DNA of 64,000 nucleotides from Amycolatopsis lurida (GCF_900105055.1 NZ_FNTA01000004.1:3937501-4001500); one strand, 5' to 3'; numbered from the stretch's first letter, positions 23,984-32,378 are shown. Numbers and translations: made by a program. The notes: generated by a model not told the origin, from the sequence alone.

Positions 23984-24196
23984 GCCGTCATCATGCGGGA
24001 TCATGCGGTGCTTGGTCAAGCAGCATCCCGCATTAATGCGGATCCATGGGGTTGAATGATGCGCGATCATGCGGCATGATGCCTAACCATGCGCCCTTTG
24101 AAGACGGAGTTTCACGGCCGAAGACGCTGGAAGCACAACCCGAGAAGGAAGGCGGCATGCGGGGGAATGCGGCATGATGCACGGGTGGGAGCCCGG
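23984..24196. promoter_or_regulatory. Immunity/switch region with repeated ATGCGG half-sites
   Basis: Divergent region between the two HTH genes. Half-site ATGCGG occurs at 23993, 24003, 24036, 24069, 24157 and 24167; at 24028-24041 two half-sites face each other in the perfect 14-base palindrome CCGCATTAATGCGG. The strings ATGCGGCATGATGC (24069) and AATGCGGCATGATGC (24167) are near-identical direct repeats. This clustering is far above chance and is typical of a phage operator array. -10/-35 boxes were not confidently placed. Confidence 0.75.
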
Positions 24197-24715
24197 ATGT
24201 TGCGCACAGCGAACTACTCGGCGACGGCAAGGCAGCGCCTTGGGGTCGCCGTGCGACAGGCACGGCAGGCGGCCGGCTTCAAGTTCCGCCCCAAGTTCGC
24301 GGACAAGTACGGCATCAACAAACGAAGCCTCGAGCTACTCGAGGGGGGCGAGCCCGGAGTCGGCGAGACGATCCTGTTCGCCGTCGGTCGCGCACTTCCC
24401 GGCTGGACCGAGGACACGCCCCGCGAGATTCTCGAGGGCGGCCCCATCCCCCCAATCCCGGCGCTGGACGGCCGGCCACCCGTCGAGCCGGGCACCACTC
24501 CGGCGAGCGAGCCTCACCGGACGCACGAATGGTCGGCGAGTTTCCGCGCGCGGGCCCTAGAGACCTCCGATGAGGACCACTTGACCGAAGCACGGCGCAT
24601 CCGAATAGAGGACGGGCGGCTAGCGCAGCTGAACTACCTCAGGGCCGTTTTCGAGATTAAGGCCGAGGCCGCCGAGGCTGCCGCAGCCCTCGACGATGAG
24701 GACCGGCAACCCTAA
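24197..24715 (+). CDS. Candidate phage repressor (HTH), rightward
   Basis: 172 residues from ATG 24197, chosen because GGGAG lies six bases upstream; a longer frame reaches back to 24089 across the operator repeats and was rejected. HTH-like N-terminus (TARQRLGVAVRQARQAAGFK, then YGINKRSLELLEGGEPGVGE, then TILFAVGRALPGWTEDTPRE). Pro-rich linker, then an acidic helical C-terminus (LNYLRAVFEIKAEAAEAAAA). No peptidase motif for RecA-type cleavage. Located between the operator array and the integrase, as lysogeny repressors often are. Confidence 0.65.
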   Translation: MLRTANYSATARQRLGVAVRQARQAAGFKFRPKFADKYGINKRSLELLEGGEPGVGETILFAVGRALPGWTEDTPREILEGGPIPPIPALDGRPPVEPGTTPASEPHRTHEWSASFRARALETSDEDHLTEARRIRIEDGRLAQLNYLRAVFEIKAEAAEAAAALDDEDRQP

Positions 24716-24756
24716 AACGGCTGGTCATCCTAGGTTCTTCGACCAAGTTCGCAACC

Positions 24757-24770
24757 AAGTTGACCAACTT
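24757..24770. promoter_or_regulatory. Inverted repeat AAGTTGACCAACTT, possible operator
   Basis: Six-base arms around AC, 14 bases in all, in the 207-base gap between the repressor candidate and the small membrane gene. TTGACC within it could serve as a -35 box for rightward transcription, but no matching -10 was evident. A second partial copy of accaagtt begins at about 24733. Confidence 0.35.
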
Positions 24771-24879
24771 TTAACCTCGTTCGTCGCCCACATGGACGAA
24801 ACCTGTAACGCTCCGCTACTCCGTTCAGGTTGCGTATTCGTCCGACGTCTAACACGTAGCGACCATGTAACGAAAAACC

Positions 24880-24911
24880 TTCTGCCAAACGGGTTACCCC
24901 CGTGGGCAGAA
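24880..24911 (+). promoter_or_regulatory. Stacked hairpin abutting the ribosome binding site
   Basis: ttctgcc (24880-24886) pairs with ggcagaa (24905-24911), and acggg (24889-24893) pairs with cccgt (24898-24902). The outer arm ends inside the AGAAGGAGG ribosome binding site of the 24923 gene, so folding would partly hide it. Candidate translational control element. Confidence 0.45.
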
Positions 24912-24922
24912 GGAGGCACACC

Positions 24923-25234
24923 ATGTACAACCGCCCGTTACCAGAACCCACCACCGTGCCGCTTCATCGCATGTTGTTCTGGCTCTCCGGGTTTCTCACT
25001 GCCGAACTGACCGCACATGCAGTTGCCGCTCACCAACTGGGGTGGAGCGCGCCACTGCTGATCTTGAATTGCACGACGGTCGCCGTCGTTTGGGTCGCGG
25101 CGATCCTGACCCTGTGCACGCAAACCGTGATCGTTGCACTGCGACAGGACCAGATCGACCATGCCGACCAGACGGCCGGCGACGCGACCGACCTTGAGAT
25201 AGCTCGGCTGGAACGACGTTTCCGCGGCGCTTAG
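24923..25234 (+). CDS. Small two-helix membrane protein in lysogeny region
   Basis: 103 residues from ATG 24923 with AGAAGGAGG seven bases upstream. Two hydrophobic helices, about residues 17-38 (MLFWLSGFLTAELTAHAV...) and 44-66 (LLILNCTTVAVVWVAAILTL), then a charged cytoplasmic-like tail (DQIDHADQTAGDATDLEIAR, LERRFRGA). Lying between repressor and integrase on the same strand, it may be expressed in the lysogen. Superinfection exclusion is a reasonable hypothesis, not shown by sequence. Confidence 0.65.
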   Translation: MYNRPLPEPTTVPLHRMLFWLSGFLTAELTAHAVAAHQLGWSAPLLILNCTTVAVVWVAAILTLCTQTVIVALRQDQIDHADQTAGDATDLEIARLERRFRGA

Positions 25235-25312
25235 CGCCGGGGGAGGGCGGCGCCACAGTCGGGCCGCTCTCCCCCGGCTTTTGCAACGCAGAACACATAG
25301 GAGGTCGAGAAA

Positions 25313-26576
25313 ATGCCTTGGGCCGATCCGTACCCCGGAGGTGGTTTCCGTGGTGGTTACCGCGATAGCGCGGGCGCGAAGAAGTACGTAAAGGATCTCG
25401 ACGGGAAAACTGTCCGTTACGAGACGAGAAAGAAAGCCAAGGCAGCCGCTAACGAGAAGGAAGTTGACGCGCGCCGCAAGGCTGCCGCACCTTCCGAGGT
25501 GCCGATGGAGGCCACCACGAAATGGGGCGTGTGGTGGGATCATCTCGCCAAGGGTCGGAATTCCACCGATACGGACACCGCAGCGACCGAGGGGTACATT
25601 GTCGAGGGCTACCTGCGCCCGAAATGGGGCGACGTTCCCCTGCGAAATCTCGTTCAAAGCGGTCAAACACTGGGTGCAAGAGGGTGAACTAAAGGTGCGC
25701 CCCGGCATGTCCCCCGGCTACGTACACCGCATTTACAGCGTGTTCAACGTGTCGATTAAGGCAGCGTTGGATGAGGAGGTGCTCACCGCCTCGCCGCTCG
25801 CCGGGGTCAAGCTCCCCAAGCGGCACAAGAAACCTAAGCCCTACCTGTCGACGAAGTCGAACGCAGCCATGAGCGAGCATCTGCGCGAGGACTACCGGGA
25901 CGCATTGGCGTTCGGGCTCGAGACTGGCCTGCGCCCCGGCGAACTGTGCGGCCTGCACTCCGATCGAATCGACCTCGACCGCGGTTGGATGCTGGTCGCC
26001 GAGACGTTCGTCAAGCGGCGCCGGATCATCCGCCCGTACCCGAAGGACGGCGATGTGCGGTGGGTACCGCTGACCGACTTGGCGTGCGAGATCGCCGAGC
26101 GGCGCATAGGCGGACGAGATGAAAGCAAGGGGTGCGGGTTCGCCCACAGCGACGGCCTGCCCTGCAGCGGTGTCCTGACGTTCCTGACCGTGCGCGGTCG
26201 GATCATGCACCCCGACACGATGGGCTGGCACATGAACAACGCGGCCGAGACTGCGAAGGTGCCGCGCCGCAGCCCGTACACGATCCGGCGAGGATGGGCC
26301 ACACGCGCCGCCGAGGGCGGCCTAGACGCGTTCCAGATTGCCGAGATCCTCGGACACGCCACCCTCGACCAGGCGCAGGAGTACGTGCAGCAGACCCCCG
26401 CCGCACGGATGAAGCTCGTCGCGGCGTTGTCGAAGTATCCGCAGCTCACCGTGCTTGAGGGCGGGTTGGGGCAGACGTCGGACGCCAAGGGCGGATCTGG
26501 GGCAAAATCTGGGGCAGACGTCGACTCGCAGACACTCGCACTAGATCGCGGACGGATCCGCCGTTCTGCCGGTTGA
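25313..26576 (+). pseudogene. Tyrosine integrase, frameshifted
   Basis: Two overlapping frames form one tyrosine recombinase. Frame one starts at ATG 25313 (AGGAGG upstream) and gives the arm-binding and core-binding start, up to WGDVPLRN. Frame two continues with ISFKAVKHWVQEGELK and runs to TGA 26576 with the catalytic domain: Arg in GLETGLRPGELCGL, the box with TIRRGW, GHATLDQAQEYV with a Tyr nucleophile candidate. The shift (+1 or a 2-base loss) is near 25641-25645, where CTGCGAAATC would normally read CTG-CGx-GAA-ATC (PLREI). The usual His of HxxR is Tyr (YTIR). Frame-two ORF alone spans 25464-26576. Could be inactivated, recoded, or a sequencing error. Confidence 0.85.
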
Positions 26577-26624
26577 CCTGCCGATATGTTCGCGTAGCCT
26601 GACACAGACTCGCAGACGCTCGTA
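26523..26624 (+). repeat. Direct repeat at the integrase end (att/arm-site candidate)
   Basis: gactcgcagacactcgca at 26523-26540 recurs as gactcgcagacgctcgta at 26607-26624 (16 of 18 bases). One copy lies in the end of the integrase gene, the other just beyond it. Such repeats near the integrase are often arm-type binding sites or the edge of attP. The true core cannot be named without the left prophage end. Confidence 0.45.
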
Positions 26625-26732
26625 AATGTAAATCCGCTGGTCGGCGCGGTGCTGCAACCTGTACCAGGTGACCCAGACCCCGGCCAGCTGCACGACCTCC
26701 TCGCGGCGGCGGCGCAGGAAGGCGGCCAGTGA
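26598..26732 (+). pseudogene. Possible 3' remnant of the host target gene
   Basis: An open stretch without start codon runs from after TAG 26597 to TGA 26730-26732 and ends in VLQPVPGDPDPGQLHDLLAA followed by AAQEGGQ. It looks like the C-terminus of a real protein, as expected if the prophage integrated into the 3' part of a host gene. The family was not recognised, and the rest would lie left of the window. Confidence 0.3.
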
Positions 26733-26833
26733 TCACGGTGGCGCCTGCCGGATCCCCGAAGCTGACGAACACGGAACTGAGAAAGTTCGGTTTCACCCGT
26801 CGGAGTTGTGGCTCCCCGAGCGACGATGGGGAT

Positions 26834-27352
26834 GTGACGGAACCACGGGTGCACCGGGACCCGGCCTTCGCGCTGCTTTCGCTCTACGAGACGGCGTTGC
26901 CGGAGGTCTACGGGTACCTGCTGTCCCGGTGCGGTGATCGCACCCTCGCCGAGGAGCTGACGTCCGAGACGTTCCTCGGCGCGGTGAGGGCCTGTCGCAA
27001 GGAGTTCGCACCTCCAGTGAGCACCGGGTGGCTGATCGGCGTCGCCCGGCACAAGCTCGCCGATCACTGGCGGCGCAAAGCACGTGAGGAACGCGGGCTG
27101 CGGCTCGTCCACGAGGAGGACTACACCGATCCGTGGGACGAACGGCTGGACGCGCTTCTGGCGCGCGAGGTGCTCGCGTCGCTCGGGGCGCATCACCAGG
27201 CCGCGTTGACGCTTCGCTACGTCGACGGCCTCCCGGTACCGGAGGTCGCCGGCCATCTCGAGCGCACGGTGCACGCCACGGAGGCGTTGCTCGTGCGGGC
27301 CCGTGCCGCGTTCCGGCGTGCTTATCAGGAGAAGGAGGGTCGCGATGCCTGA
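26834..27352 (+). CDS. ECF-type RNA polymerase sigma factor
   Basis: 172 residues from GTG 26834; the longer frame starting at 26729 overlaps the presumed attachment junction. Sigma region 2 (LLSLYETALPEVYGYLLSRC, GDRTLAEELTSETFLGAVRA) and region 4 (LLAREVLASLGAHHQAALTL, RYVDGLPVPEVAGHLERTVH) are complete. No anti-sigma factor is adjacent; instead the next gene, overlapping by 8 bases, encodes a VOC protein with a short N-terminal module. First complete host gene beside the prophage. Confidence 0.88.
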   Translation: MTEPRVHRDPAFALLSLYETALPEVYGYLLSRCGDRTLAEELTSETFLGAVRACRKEFAPPVSTGWLIGVARHKLADHWRRKAREERGLRLVHEEDYTDPWDERLDALLAREVLASLGAHHQAALTLRYVDGLPVPEVAGHLERTVHATEALLVRARAAFRRAYQEKEGRDA

Positions 27353-28217
27353 TCCGTTCGACGCGCTTCGCGCGCCCTCGCAGCCGGTGGAGCCTGACCC
27401 GCTCTTCGCCGCCGAACTGCGCGACAACCTTCGTCGCGCCGTCCTGAATGGAGCCGATATGACGGAAACAGCCGAAGTACGTTCCCTGACGCCCTATCTC
27501 GTGGTCACCGACGCGCGCGCCGCACTCGACTTCTATGTCGAGGTGTTCGGAGCGCGGCGGCGGTCCGATCCGATCGTGATGGAGGACGGCCGGGTCGGGC
27601 ACGCGGAACTGGCCATCGGGGACAGCGTGCTGATGTTCGCGGAGGAATTCCCCGAACTGGGCATCGTCGTGGCCCCCGCCGGTGGCCCGTTGATCCGGGT
27701 CGAGGTCGCGGACGCGCACGCGTCGGCCGCGCGGGCCGTGGAGCTGGGCGGGGAACTTCGGCGTCCCGTCGCGGACGAAGGCCACGGGCTGAGCGGGGAG
27801 ATCAAGGACCCGTACGGCCAGCGGTGGCTTGTCGCGCAGGCGACGCCTCGGCCCGCTTCGGGCGCTACGCCGATCCGGCACGGCGAAGCGGGCTACTTCA
27901 CCTTCCAGGTCCCCGACGACGAACGCGCGAAGGCGTTCTACGGCGCCGTTCTGGGCTGGCAGTTCTCGCCAGGGCGGGTCGAAGGCGGCTGGGGTGTCGA
28001 AGGTTCCGGCCTGCAAGGCGGACTCTGGGGCGGCCCGGGGCGGCAGGTGGGCTGGAAACCCATGTACGCCGTCGACGACCTCGCCGCCGCTCTCGACCGT
28101 GTCCGCGCCCAAGGCGGCCAGGCAGGCGAAACCGAACAGCAGCCCTACGGCCTGAGCGCCGACTGTGTGGACAACCAGGGCATCGAATTCTGGCTCTGGG
28201 AACAGCCGCGCTCGTGA
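27345..28217 (+). CDS. Glyoxalase/VOC protein with N-terminal leader module
   Basis: 290 residues from ATG 27345 (AAGGAGG upstream), overlapping the sigma gene by 8 bases. Residues 1-40 (MPDPFDALRAPSQPVEPDPL...) form a short module known from VOC proteins encoded next to sigma factors. Two VOC domains follow, about 48-165 (TPYLVVTDARAALDFYVEVF, ending GQRWLVAQ) and 175-288 (GYFTFQVPDDERAKAFYGAV, ending GIEFWLW). Ligand unknown. Co-translation suggests it senses or modulates something linked to the sigma factor. Confidence 0.85.
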   Translation: MPDPFDALRAPSQPVEPDPLFAAELRDNLRRAVLNGADMTETAEVRSLTPYLVVTDARAALDFYVEVFGARRRSDPIVMEDGRVGHAELAIGDSVLMFAEEFPELGIVVAPAGGPLIRVEVADAHASAARAVELGGELRRPVADEGHGLSGEIKDPYGQRWLVAQATPRPASGATPIRHGEAGYFTFQVPDDERAKAFYGAVLGWQFSPGRVEGGWGVEGSGLQGGLWGGPGRQVGWKPMYAVDDLAAALDRVRAQGGQAGETEQQPYGLSADCVDNQGIEFWLWEQPRS

Positions 28218-28265
28218 CCTCGTGAGTGGTAAGGACGGTTCTAACCGTCCTTACCACTCACGAGG
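28218..28265. terminator. 23-bp perfect palindrome, bidirectional terminator
   Basis: Arms 28218-28240 and 28243-28265 are perfectly complementary around a CT loop (core gtgagtggtaaggacggtt). It lies between the convergent VOC and gamma-glutamyltransferase genes. Palindromes of this type appear to recur in Amycolatopsis-like genomes as intergenic terminators. Confidence 0.85.
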
Positions 28266-28276
28266 CTTAAAGAGCG

Positions 28277-30040
28277 TCAGCGGCCGGCGGCGTAGCCCTG
28301 CATGCCGCGCGCGTTGGCCGCGGCGCGGAGCACGCCGCCGGACCGCGACACGGCCGAAAGCCGCCCGAGCGCCCAAGGTCCCGCGTCGACGACGGCGTGC
28401 CCACGCGCGGCAAGAGCGTCCATTGTGGACTGACCGAGCCGCGATTCGACCACGATTTCCCGCGGCGTCCACGAACGCGGATAGAACGAACTCGGGAACG
28501 CGGTCGTATGCCACGCGGGCGAGTCGATCGACTCCTGCAGGTTCAGCCCGCCGAGCGTGTGCGCCAGCCAGAAACACAGCTGCCACTGGTCCTGCTGGTC
28601 GCCGCCCGGGGTCCCGAACGCGAGGACCGGCTCGCCGTCACGCAGGCCCATCGACGGCGAAAGCGTGATCCGCGGCCGTTTCCGAGGTGCCAGCGAGTTC
28701 GGCAACCCCTGTTCCAGCCAGAACATCTGCCCCCGTGAGTCGAGACAGAATCCCAGCTCCGGGATCGTCGGGCTCGACTGCAACCAACCACCCGACGGCG
28801 TCACCGAGATCATGTTCCCTGCCGCGTCGACGACGTCGATGTGCACGGTGTCGCCACGAGTCTCGCCCAGCGGCCCGACCGTCGGCTCCCCCGTCGCACC
28901 GGAACCGGCTTCCAGCCCGCGCAGCTTTTCGAGAATCGCGGGCAACCGCGGCGAGGGGCCTCCTGGGCGGAGTTCAGCGGACGCTTCTTCGGTGATCAAC
29001 GCGCGGCGGGCGTCCGCGTACTCACGGGAGATCAGCAACTCGATCGGCACGTCGGGCGAATCCCCGTACCAAGCCTCACGATCCGCGAATGCCAGCTTCG
29101 TCGCCTCGACGGCCAGGTGCACCGTGCGTTCCGTCGGGATCCCGTCCACATAGGACAGTTCATCGCGCAGGCCGTCCAGCAACCGCGCCTGCTGCAGCAA
29201 GGCCGGGCCTTGCGTCCAGGCGCCCATCTTCACCAGGCCCCAGTCACCGAAGTCGACCTGTAGCGCGTCCTCGTACGTCGCTTCCCAGCCCGCGATGTCC
29301 TCACCGGTGAGGAGACCGGCGTGATCGCGCCCGGAATCGTCACGGAAGGCCTTGCGACTGAACGCCTCGATCGCCTCGGCGACGAAACCTTGCGACCACG
29401 CGCGACGTCCGGCGTCGATCTGCGCCTCCCGTCCGCTGACCGACTCGGCCTCGGCGACCAGCCGCTCCCAGGTGTCCGCGAGGGCCGGGTTGTGGTGCAA
29501 TCCTTCGGCGGGCTTGCCGTCGGGCAACCAGAGCGCCGCCGACGTCGGCCAATGTTCGGTGAAGAGGTCCTGCACCGCGCGGATCGTGTCCCCGACCCGG
29601 CTGACCAGCGGAATGCCGTTACGCGCGTACGAGATCGCGTAACCGAGCACGTCGCGCAACGACTTCGTGCCGTGATCCCGCAGGAGCAGCAGCCAGCCGT
29701 CCCACGCGCCGGGGACGGTCGCGGGGAGCAAACCGCTGCCGGGAATCAGGTCGAGCCCGAGATCCGCGAAGTACTCCGGCGTCGCGGCCGCGGGCGAGAC
29801 ACCCTGACCGGCGAGAACTCGCGGAGTCCGATCCTCGGCGGTGACGAAGATGCCGGGGACCTGCCCCGCCGGGCCGCACAGATGCGGCTCGGCGACCTGC
29901 AGGACGAACCCGGCCGCCACCGCCGCGTCGAAGGCGTTGCCGCCGTTTTCGAGCACCGCCATACCGGTGGCCGAGGCCAGCCAGTGCGTCGATGCCACCA
30001 TGCCGTGGGTGCCGGCCAGTTCCGGCCTGGTCGTGAACAC
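28277..30040 (-). CDS. Gamma-glutamyltransferase family protein
   Basis: 587 residues. N-terminal GMVASTHWLASATGMAVLEN and GGNAFDAAVAAGFVLQVAEP, and the autoproteolysis/catalytic Thr398 in GDTVHIDVVDAAGN, are typical of the N-terminal nucleophile GGT family. TPSGGWLQSSPTIPELGF and the GTPGGDQQDQWQLCFW region complete the small-subunit half. No signal peptide is visible, so it is probably cytoplasmic or of the acylase-like subgroup rather than an exported GGT. Cleaves gamma-glutamyl or acyl amides; substrate unknown. Confidence 0.9.
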   Translation of the reverse strand: MFTTRPELAGTHGMVASTHWLASATGMAVLENGGNAFDAAVAAGFVLQVAEPHLCGPAGQVPGIFVTAEDRTPRVLAGQGVSPAAATPEYFADLGLDLIPGSGLLPATVPGAWDGWLLLLRDHGTKSLRDVLGYAISYARNGIPLVSRVGDTIRAVQDLFTEHWPTSAALWLPDGKPAEGLHHNPALADTWERLVAEAESVSGREAQIDAGRRAWSQGFVAEAIEAFSRKAFRDDSGRDHAGLLTGEDIAGWEATYEDALQVDFGDWGLVKMGAWTQGPALLQQARLLDGLRDELSYVDGIPTERTVHLAVEATKLAFADREAWYGDSPDVPIELLISREYADARRALITEEASAELRPGGPSPRLPAILEKLRGLEAGSGATGEPTVGPLGETRGDTVHIDVVDAAGNMISVTPSGGWLQSSPTIPELGFCLDSRGQMFWLEQGLPNSLAPRKRPRITLSPSMGLRDGEPVLAFGTPGGDQQDQWQLCFWLAHTLGGLNLQESIDSPAWHTTAFPSSFYPRSWTPREIVVESRLGQSTMDALAARGHAVVDAGPWALGRLSAVSRSGGVLRAAANARGMQGYAAGR

Positions 30041-30072
30041 GAGGCCGATACTACGCTTTGCTAACTACTTTT

Positions 30073-30480
30073 TCAGTCCCAGAAGTTGAAGAGGGCTTCG
30101 CCGAGGTTGCCGGGCCGGTGGGTCCTGACCTTTCGCTCGGAGATCCACGGCCACACGGCCAGGTCGAGCGGTCCCTCGAGCTCGGCCCGGGTGAACATCC
30201 GGGCACGGGGAAGAAGCTCGGCCAGCACGGCCAGCAACCCCGGCTCGTCCACGAAGCTGGGCGAGCCGAACCATGCAGGCGATTCGGCGAGAGCGATTCC
30301 GTCCCATTTCGCACCTTCGCGCCACTCCCGCGTCCACAGCACCGCGACGGTTCGGTGGCGATAGGCGATGCCGCACTGCTCGTAGTTCTGTCCTCGCTCC
30401 GACGGCAAGAACTCGGTGACCTGGCCATCGGTTCGCCGGGCAGCCTCGTAACAGGCCTTCCGGAACTCCTTCTGGTCCAT
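30073..30480 (-). CDS. Conserved hypothetical protein
   Basis: 135 residues from ATG 30480 (GTG 30483 possible). Trp/Arg-rich globular sequence: EFRKACYEAARRTDGQVTEF at the start, RTVAVLWTREWREGAKWDGI in the middle, DLAVWPWISERKVRTHRPGN then LGEALFNFWD at the end. No catalytic motif. Short distance (13 bases) from the FAD monooxygenase stop on the same strand suggests a shared transcript. Unrecognised. Confidence 0.6.
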   Translation of the reverse strand: MDQKEFRKACYEAARRTDGQVTEFLPSERGQNYEQCGIAYRHRTVAVLWTREWREGAKWDGIALAESPAWFGSPSFVDEPGLLAVLAELLPRARMFTRAELEGPLDLAVWPWISERKVRTHRPGNLGEALFNFWD

Positions 30481-30492
30481 CACCCACCGAAA

Positions 30493-31686
30493 CTATCCCC
30501 GTGCGACCACCGGAGCGTCATAGCTTTCCAGCGTCGCCGCGTTCGCCGCCCGCGAGGTGATCCACGTGAACACCTTCGTCATCGGCCGCGAGCCCAGCAC
30601 CCGGTACAGGAAGTTCCGATAGCCGACCATGAACCGGGTCTTCGGCGCGAGGAACGTGCCGATCCCGGCCGCCTGCTTCTGCGAGACCTTCACCGGACCG
30701 CGCAGCTTCTCTTCGTAGCGCGCGAAAGCGACTTCGTGGTCGCCCTGCGCGGCGGCGAGTTCCCCGGCCAGGACGTACGCGCCCATCATCGCGAGCCCGG
30801 TGCCCGAACCGCCCGGACCCGCGCACCAGGCCGCGTCACCGAGCAGCACGACCCGGCCTTGCGACCACTTGTCGAGATGGATCTGGCTGAGCGAATCAAA
30901 GTACAGCGCATCGACGTCGCCGAGGCCTTCCAGCAGCTTCGGTGCTTCCCAGCCGAAGTCGGCGTAGCGCTCGACAAGGATCTTCTTCTGCGCGTCGCCA
31001 TCGCGGCGACGCACTTCCAGCGACTCCGACGCGAAGACGAGACTGACGTTGAGGGCCGAACTGTCGCGACCGCTGGCGACCATGACCGTGCGCCCGGGGA
31101 CGCTGCAGATCTGGCCGAGATGATCCAGCCCGAGGTGGTTCGGCACGGTGAAACCCGCGGCGTGGAAGCCGAGGTCGGTGCGGAATCGCTCTTCCTCGCC
31201 GAACGTCAGCCGCCGCACGCCCGAGTGCAGCCCGTCCGCGCCGACGACCAGGTCGAATCTGCGTGACTCGCCGTGGGCGAAGCAGACGTCGACGCCGTCC
31301 GCGACCTCCTCCAGCCCGGTGATCCATTCGCCGAAGACGTACTCGACGTCGTCTTTCGTGTGGTCGTAGAGGATACGAGTCAGATCTCCGCGCTCGATCT
31401 CGACTTCGCCGCTGAAGAAAACCGACGGCATCTGGGCGACCTTCTTGCCCCGCACGTCGACGATGACCTGCGCGCCCATCGCGGTCTCCTTCGCCCGGAT
31501 GTCCTCGAGGATCCCCATGCGCTCCAGCAGGGCCATCTGCTCGCCGCGAAAGTCGACCGCGCTGCCGCCTTCGCGCAGAGCCGGGGCGCGTTCGACGACG
31601 GTCGGCGCGAATCCGCGCTTGCGCAGCCAGAAGGCGAGGGCCGGGCCCGCGATGCCGGCGCCGGAGATCAGAACGGTGGTCGTCAT
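30493..31686 (-). CDS. FAD-dependent monooxygenase (TetX/PHBH-like)
   Basis: 397 residues from ATG 31686; the 21-residue extension was rejected because it covers the intergenic operator side. Rossmann GxGxxG at the N-terminus (VLISGAGIAGPALAFWLRKR), DG motif (DLVVGADGLHSGVRR near 163) and GD motif (GRVVLLGDAAWCAGPGGSGT near 290) define the class A flavin hydroxylases. Divergent TetR gene with a palindromic operator between them implies substrate-induced expression. May oxidise an aromatic or antibiotic; substrate unknown. Confidence 0.9.
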   Translation of the reverse strand: MTTTVLISGAGIAGPALAFWLRKRGFAPTVVERAPALREGGSAVDFRGEQMALLERMGILEDIRAKETAMGAQVIVDVRGKKVAQMPSVFFSGEVEIERGDLTRILYDHTKDDVEYVFGEWITGLEEVADGVDVCFAHGESRRFDLVVGADGLHSGVRRLTFGEEERFRTDLGFHAAGFTVPNHLGLDHLGQICSVPGRTVMVASGRDSSALNVSLVFASESLEVRRRDGDAQKKILVERYADFGWEAPKLLEGLGDVDALYFDSLSQIHLDKWSQGRVVLLGDAAWCAGPGGSGTGLAMMGAYVLAGELAAAQGDHEVAFARYEEKLRGPVKVSQKQAAGIGTFLAPKTRFMVGYRNFLYRVLGSRPMTKVFTWITSRAANAATLESYDAPVVARG

Positions 31687-31750
31687 GGCTGCTCCCTGGG
31701 GTTCGTGGTGATGGAAGCGACCGTACGGCAGATTTGCACGCTTGGTCAAT

Positions 31751-31771
31751 CCATTTGGTTAAACCAAGTGG
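31751..31771. promoter_or_regulatory. TetR operator candidate
   Basis: CCATTTGGTT-A-AACCAAGTGG, 10-base arms with one mismatch, midway in the 113-base gap between the divergent monooxygenase and TetR genes. Position and symmetry fit a TetR-family operator controlling both genes. Confidence 0.65.
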
Positions 31772-31799
31772 ATAAACCGTGTGGTCTAGGATCTCGGGC

Positions 31800-32378
31800 A
31801 TGGGTAACCGCGAGGACCTGATGGCGGGCGCCATCCAGTGCTTGAAGGAAAAGGGCTGGTCACGCACCACGGTGCGGGACATCGCGACGGCGGCCGGGGT
31901 CAGCCACGCGGCGATCGGCTACCACTTCGGATCGCGCGAAGCCCTCCTGCTGACGGCGTTCTCGCAGGCGATGGACGACTGGGGCCGGGAGATCCAGGTC
32001 GAGATGATGAGCGCCGTCGACCCCGACGCGTCACCCTCGGAGCAGTACGCGGCGTCCTGGCGCGCGATGATCGACTCCTACGGGCGCAACCGGCAGCTGT
32101 GGATCGCCTCGATCGAGGCGTTCGTGCAGTCCGAACATCACCCTGAGCTGCGGAAGCAGCTCGCCGCCGCCCAACGAGAGGGCCGCCGGGGAATGGCGGC
32201 GGGCATCCTCGGGATCGACGAGGACACCCTCACCGAGGCGGACGAGCGGCGGGTCGGCGCGGTGGCCACGGCCCTGAACTCGGGTGTGATGCTGCAGCAC
32301 ATGCTCGACCCGGAGAACGGCCCGACGGCCGAAGAGGTCGTGGAAGGGCTGATGAAGCTCGTCTCCCTGGTGTCCTGA
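31800..32378 (+). CDS. TetR family transcriptional regulator
   Basis: 192 residues from ATG 31800. HTH at residues about 5-50: REDLMAGAIQCLKEKGWSRT, TVRDIATAAGVSHAAIGYHF and GSREALLLTAF. The C-terminal ligand/dimer domain is helical (MIDSYGRNRQLWIASIEAFV...). Divergent from the FAD monooxygenase; probably represses it until a ligand binds. Ends 35 bases from the converging UDP-glucose dehydrogenase stop. Confidence 0.92.
   Translation: MGNREDLMAGAIQCLKEKGWSRTTVRDIATAAGVSHAAIGYHFGSREALLLTAFSQAMDDWGREIQVEMMSAVDPDASPSEQYAASWRAMIDSYGRNRQLWIASIEAFVQSEHHPELRKQLAAAQREGRRGMAAGILGIDEDTLTEADERRVGAVATALNSGVMLQHMLDPENGPTAEEVVEGLMKLVSLVS

Noticed and set aside
26765..26800. Possible ECF promoter (ggaac ... 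cgtc) before the sigma gene.
   Set aside because: The spacer is about 20 bases, longer than the usual 16-17, so autoregulation is not supported.
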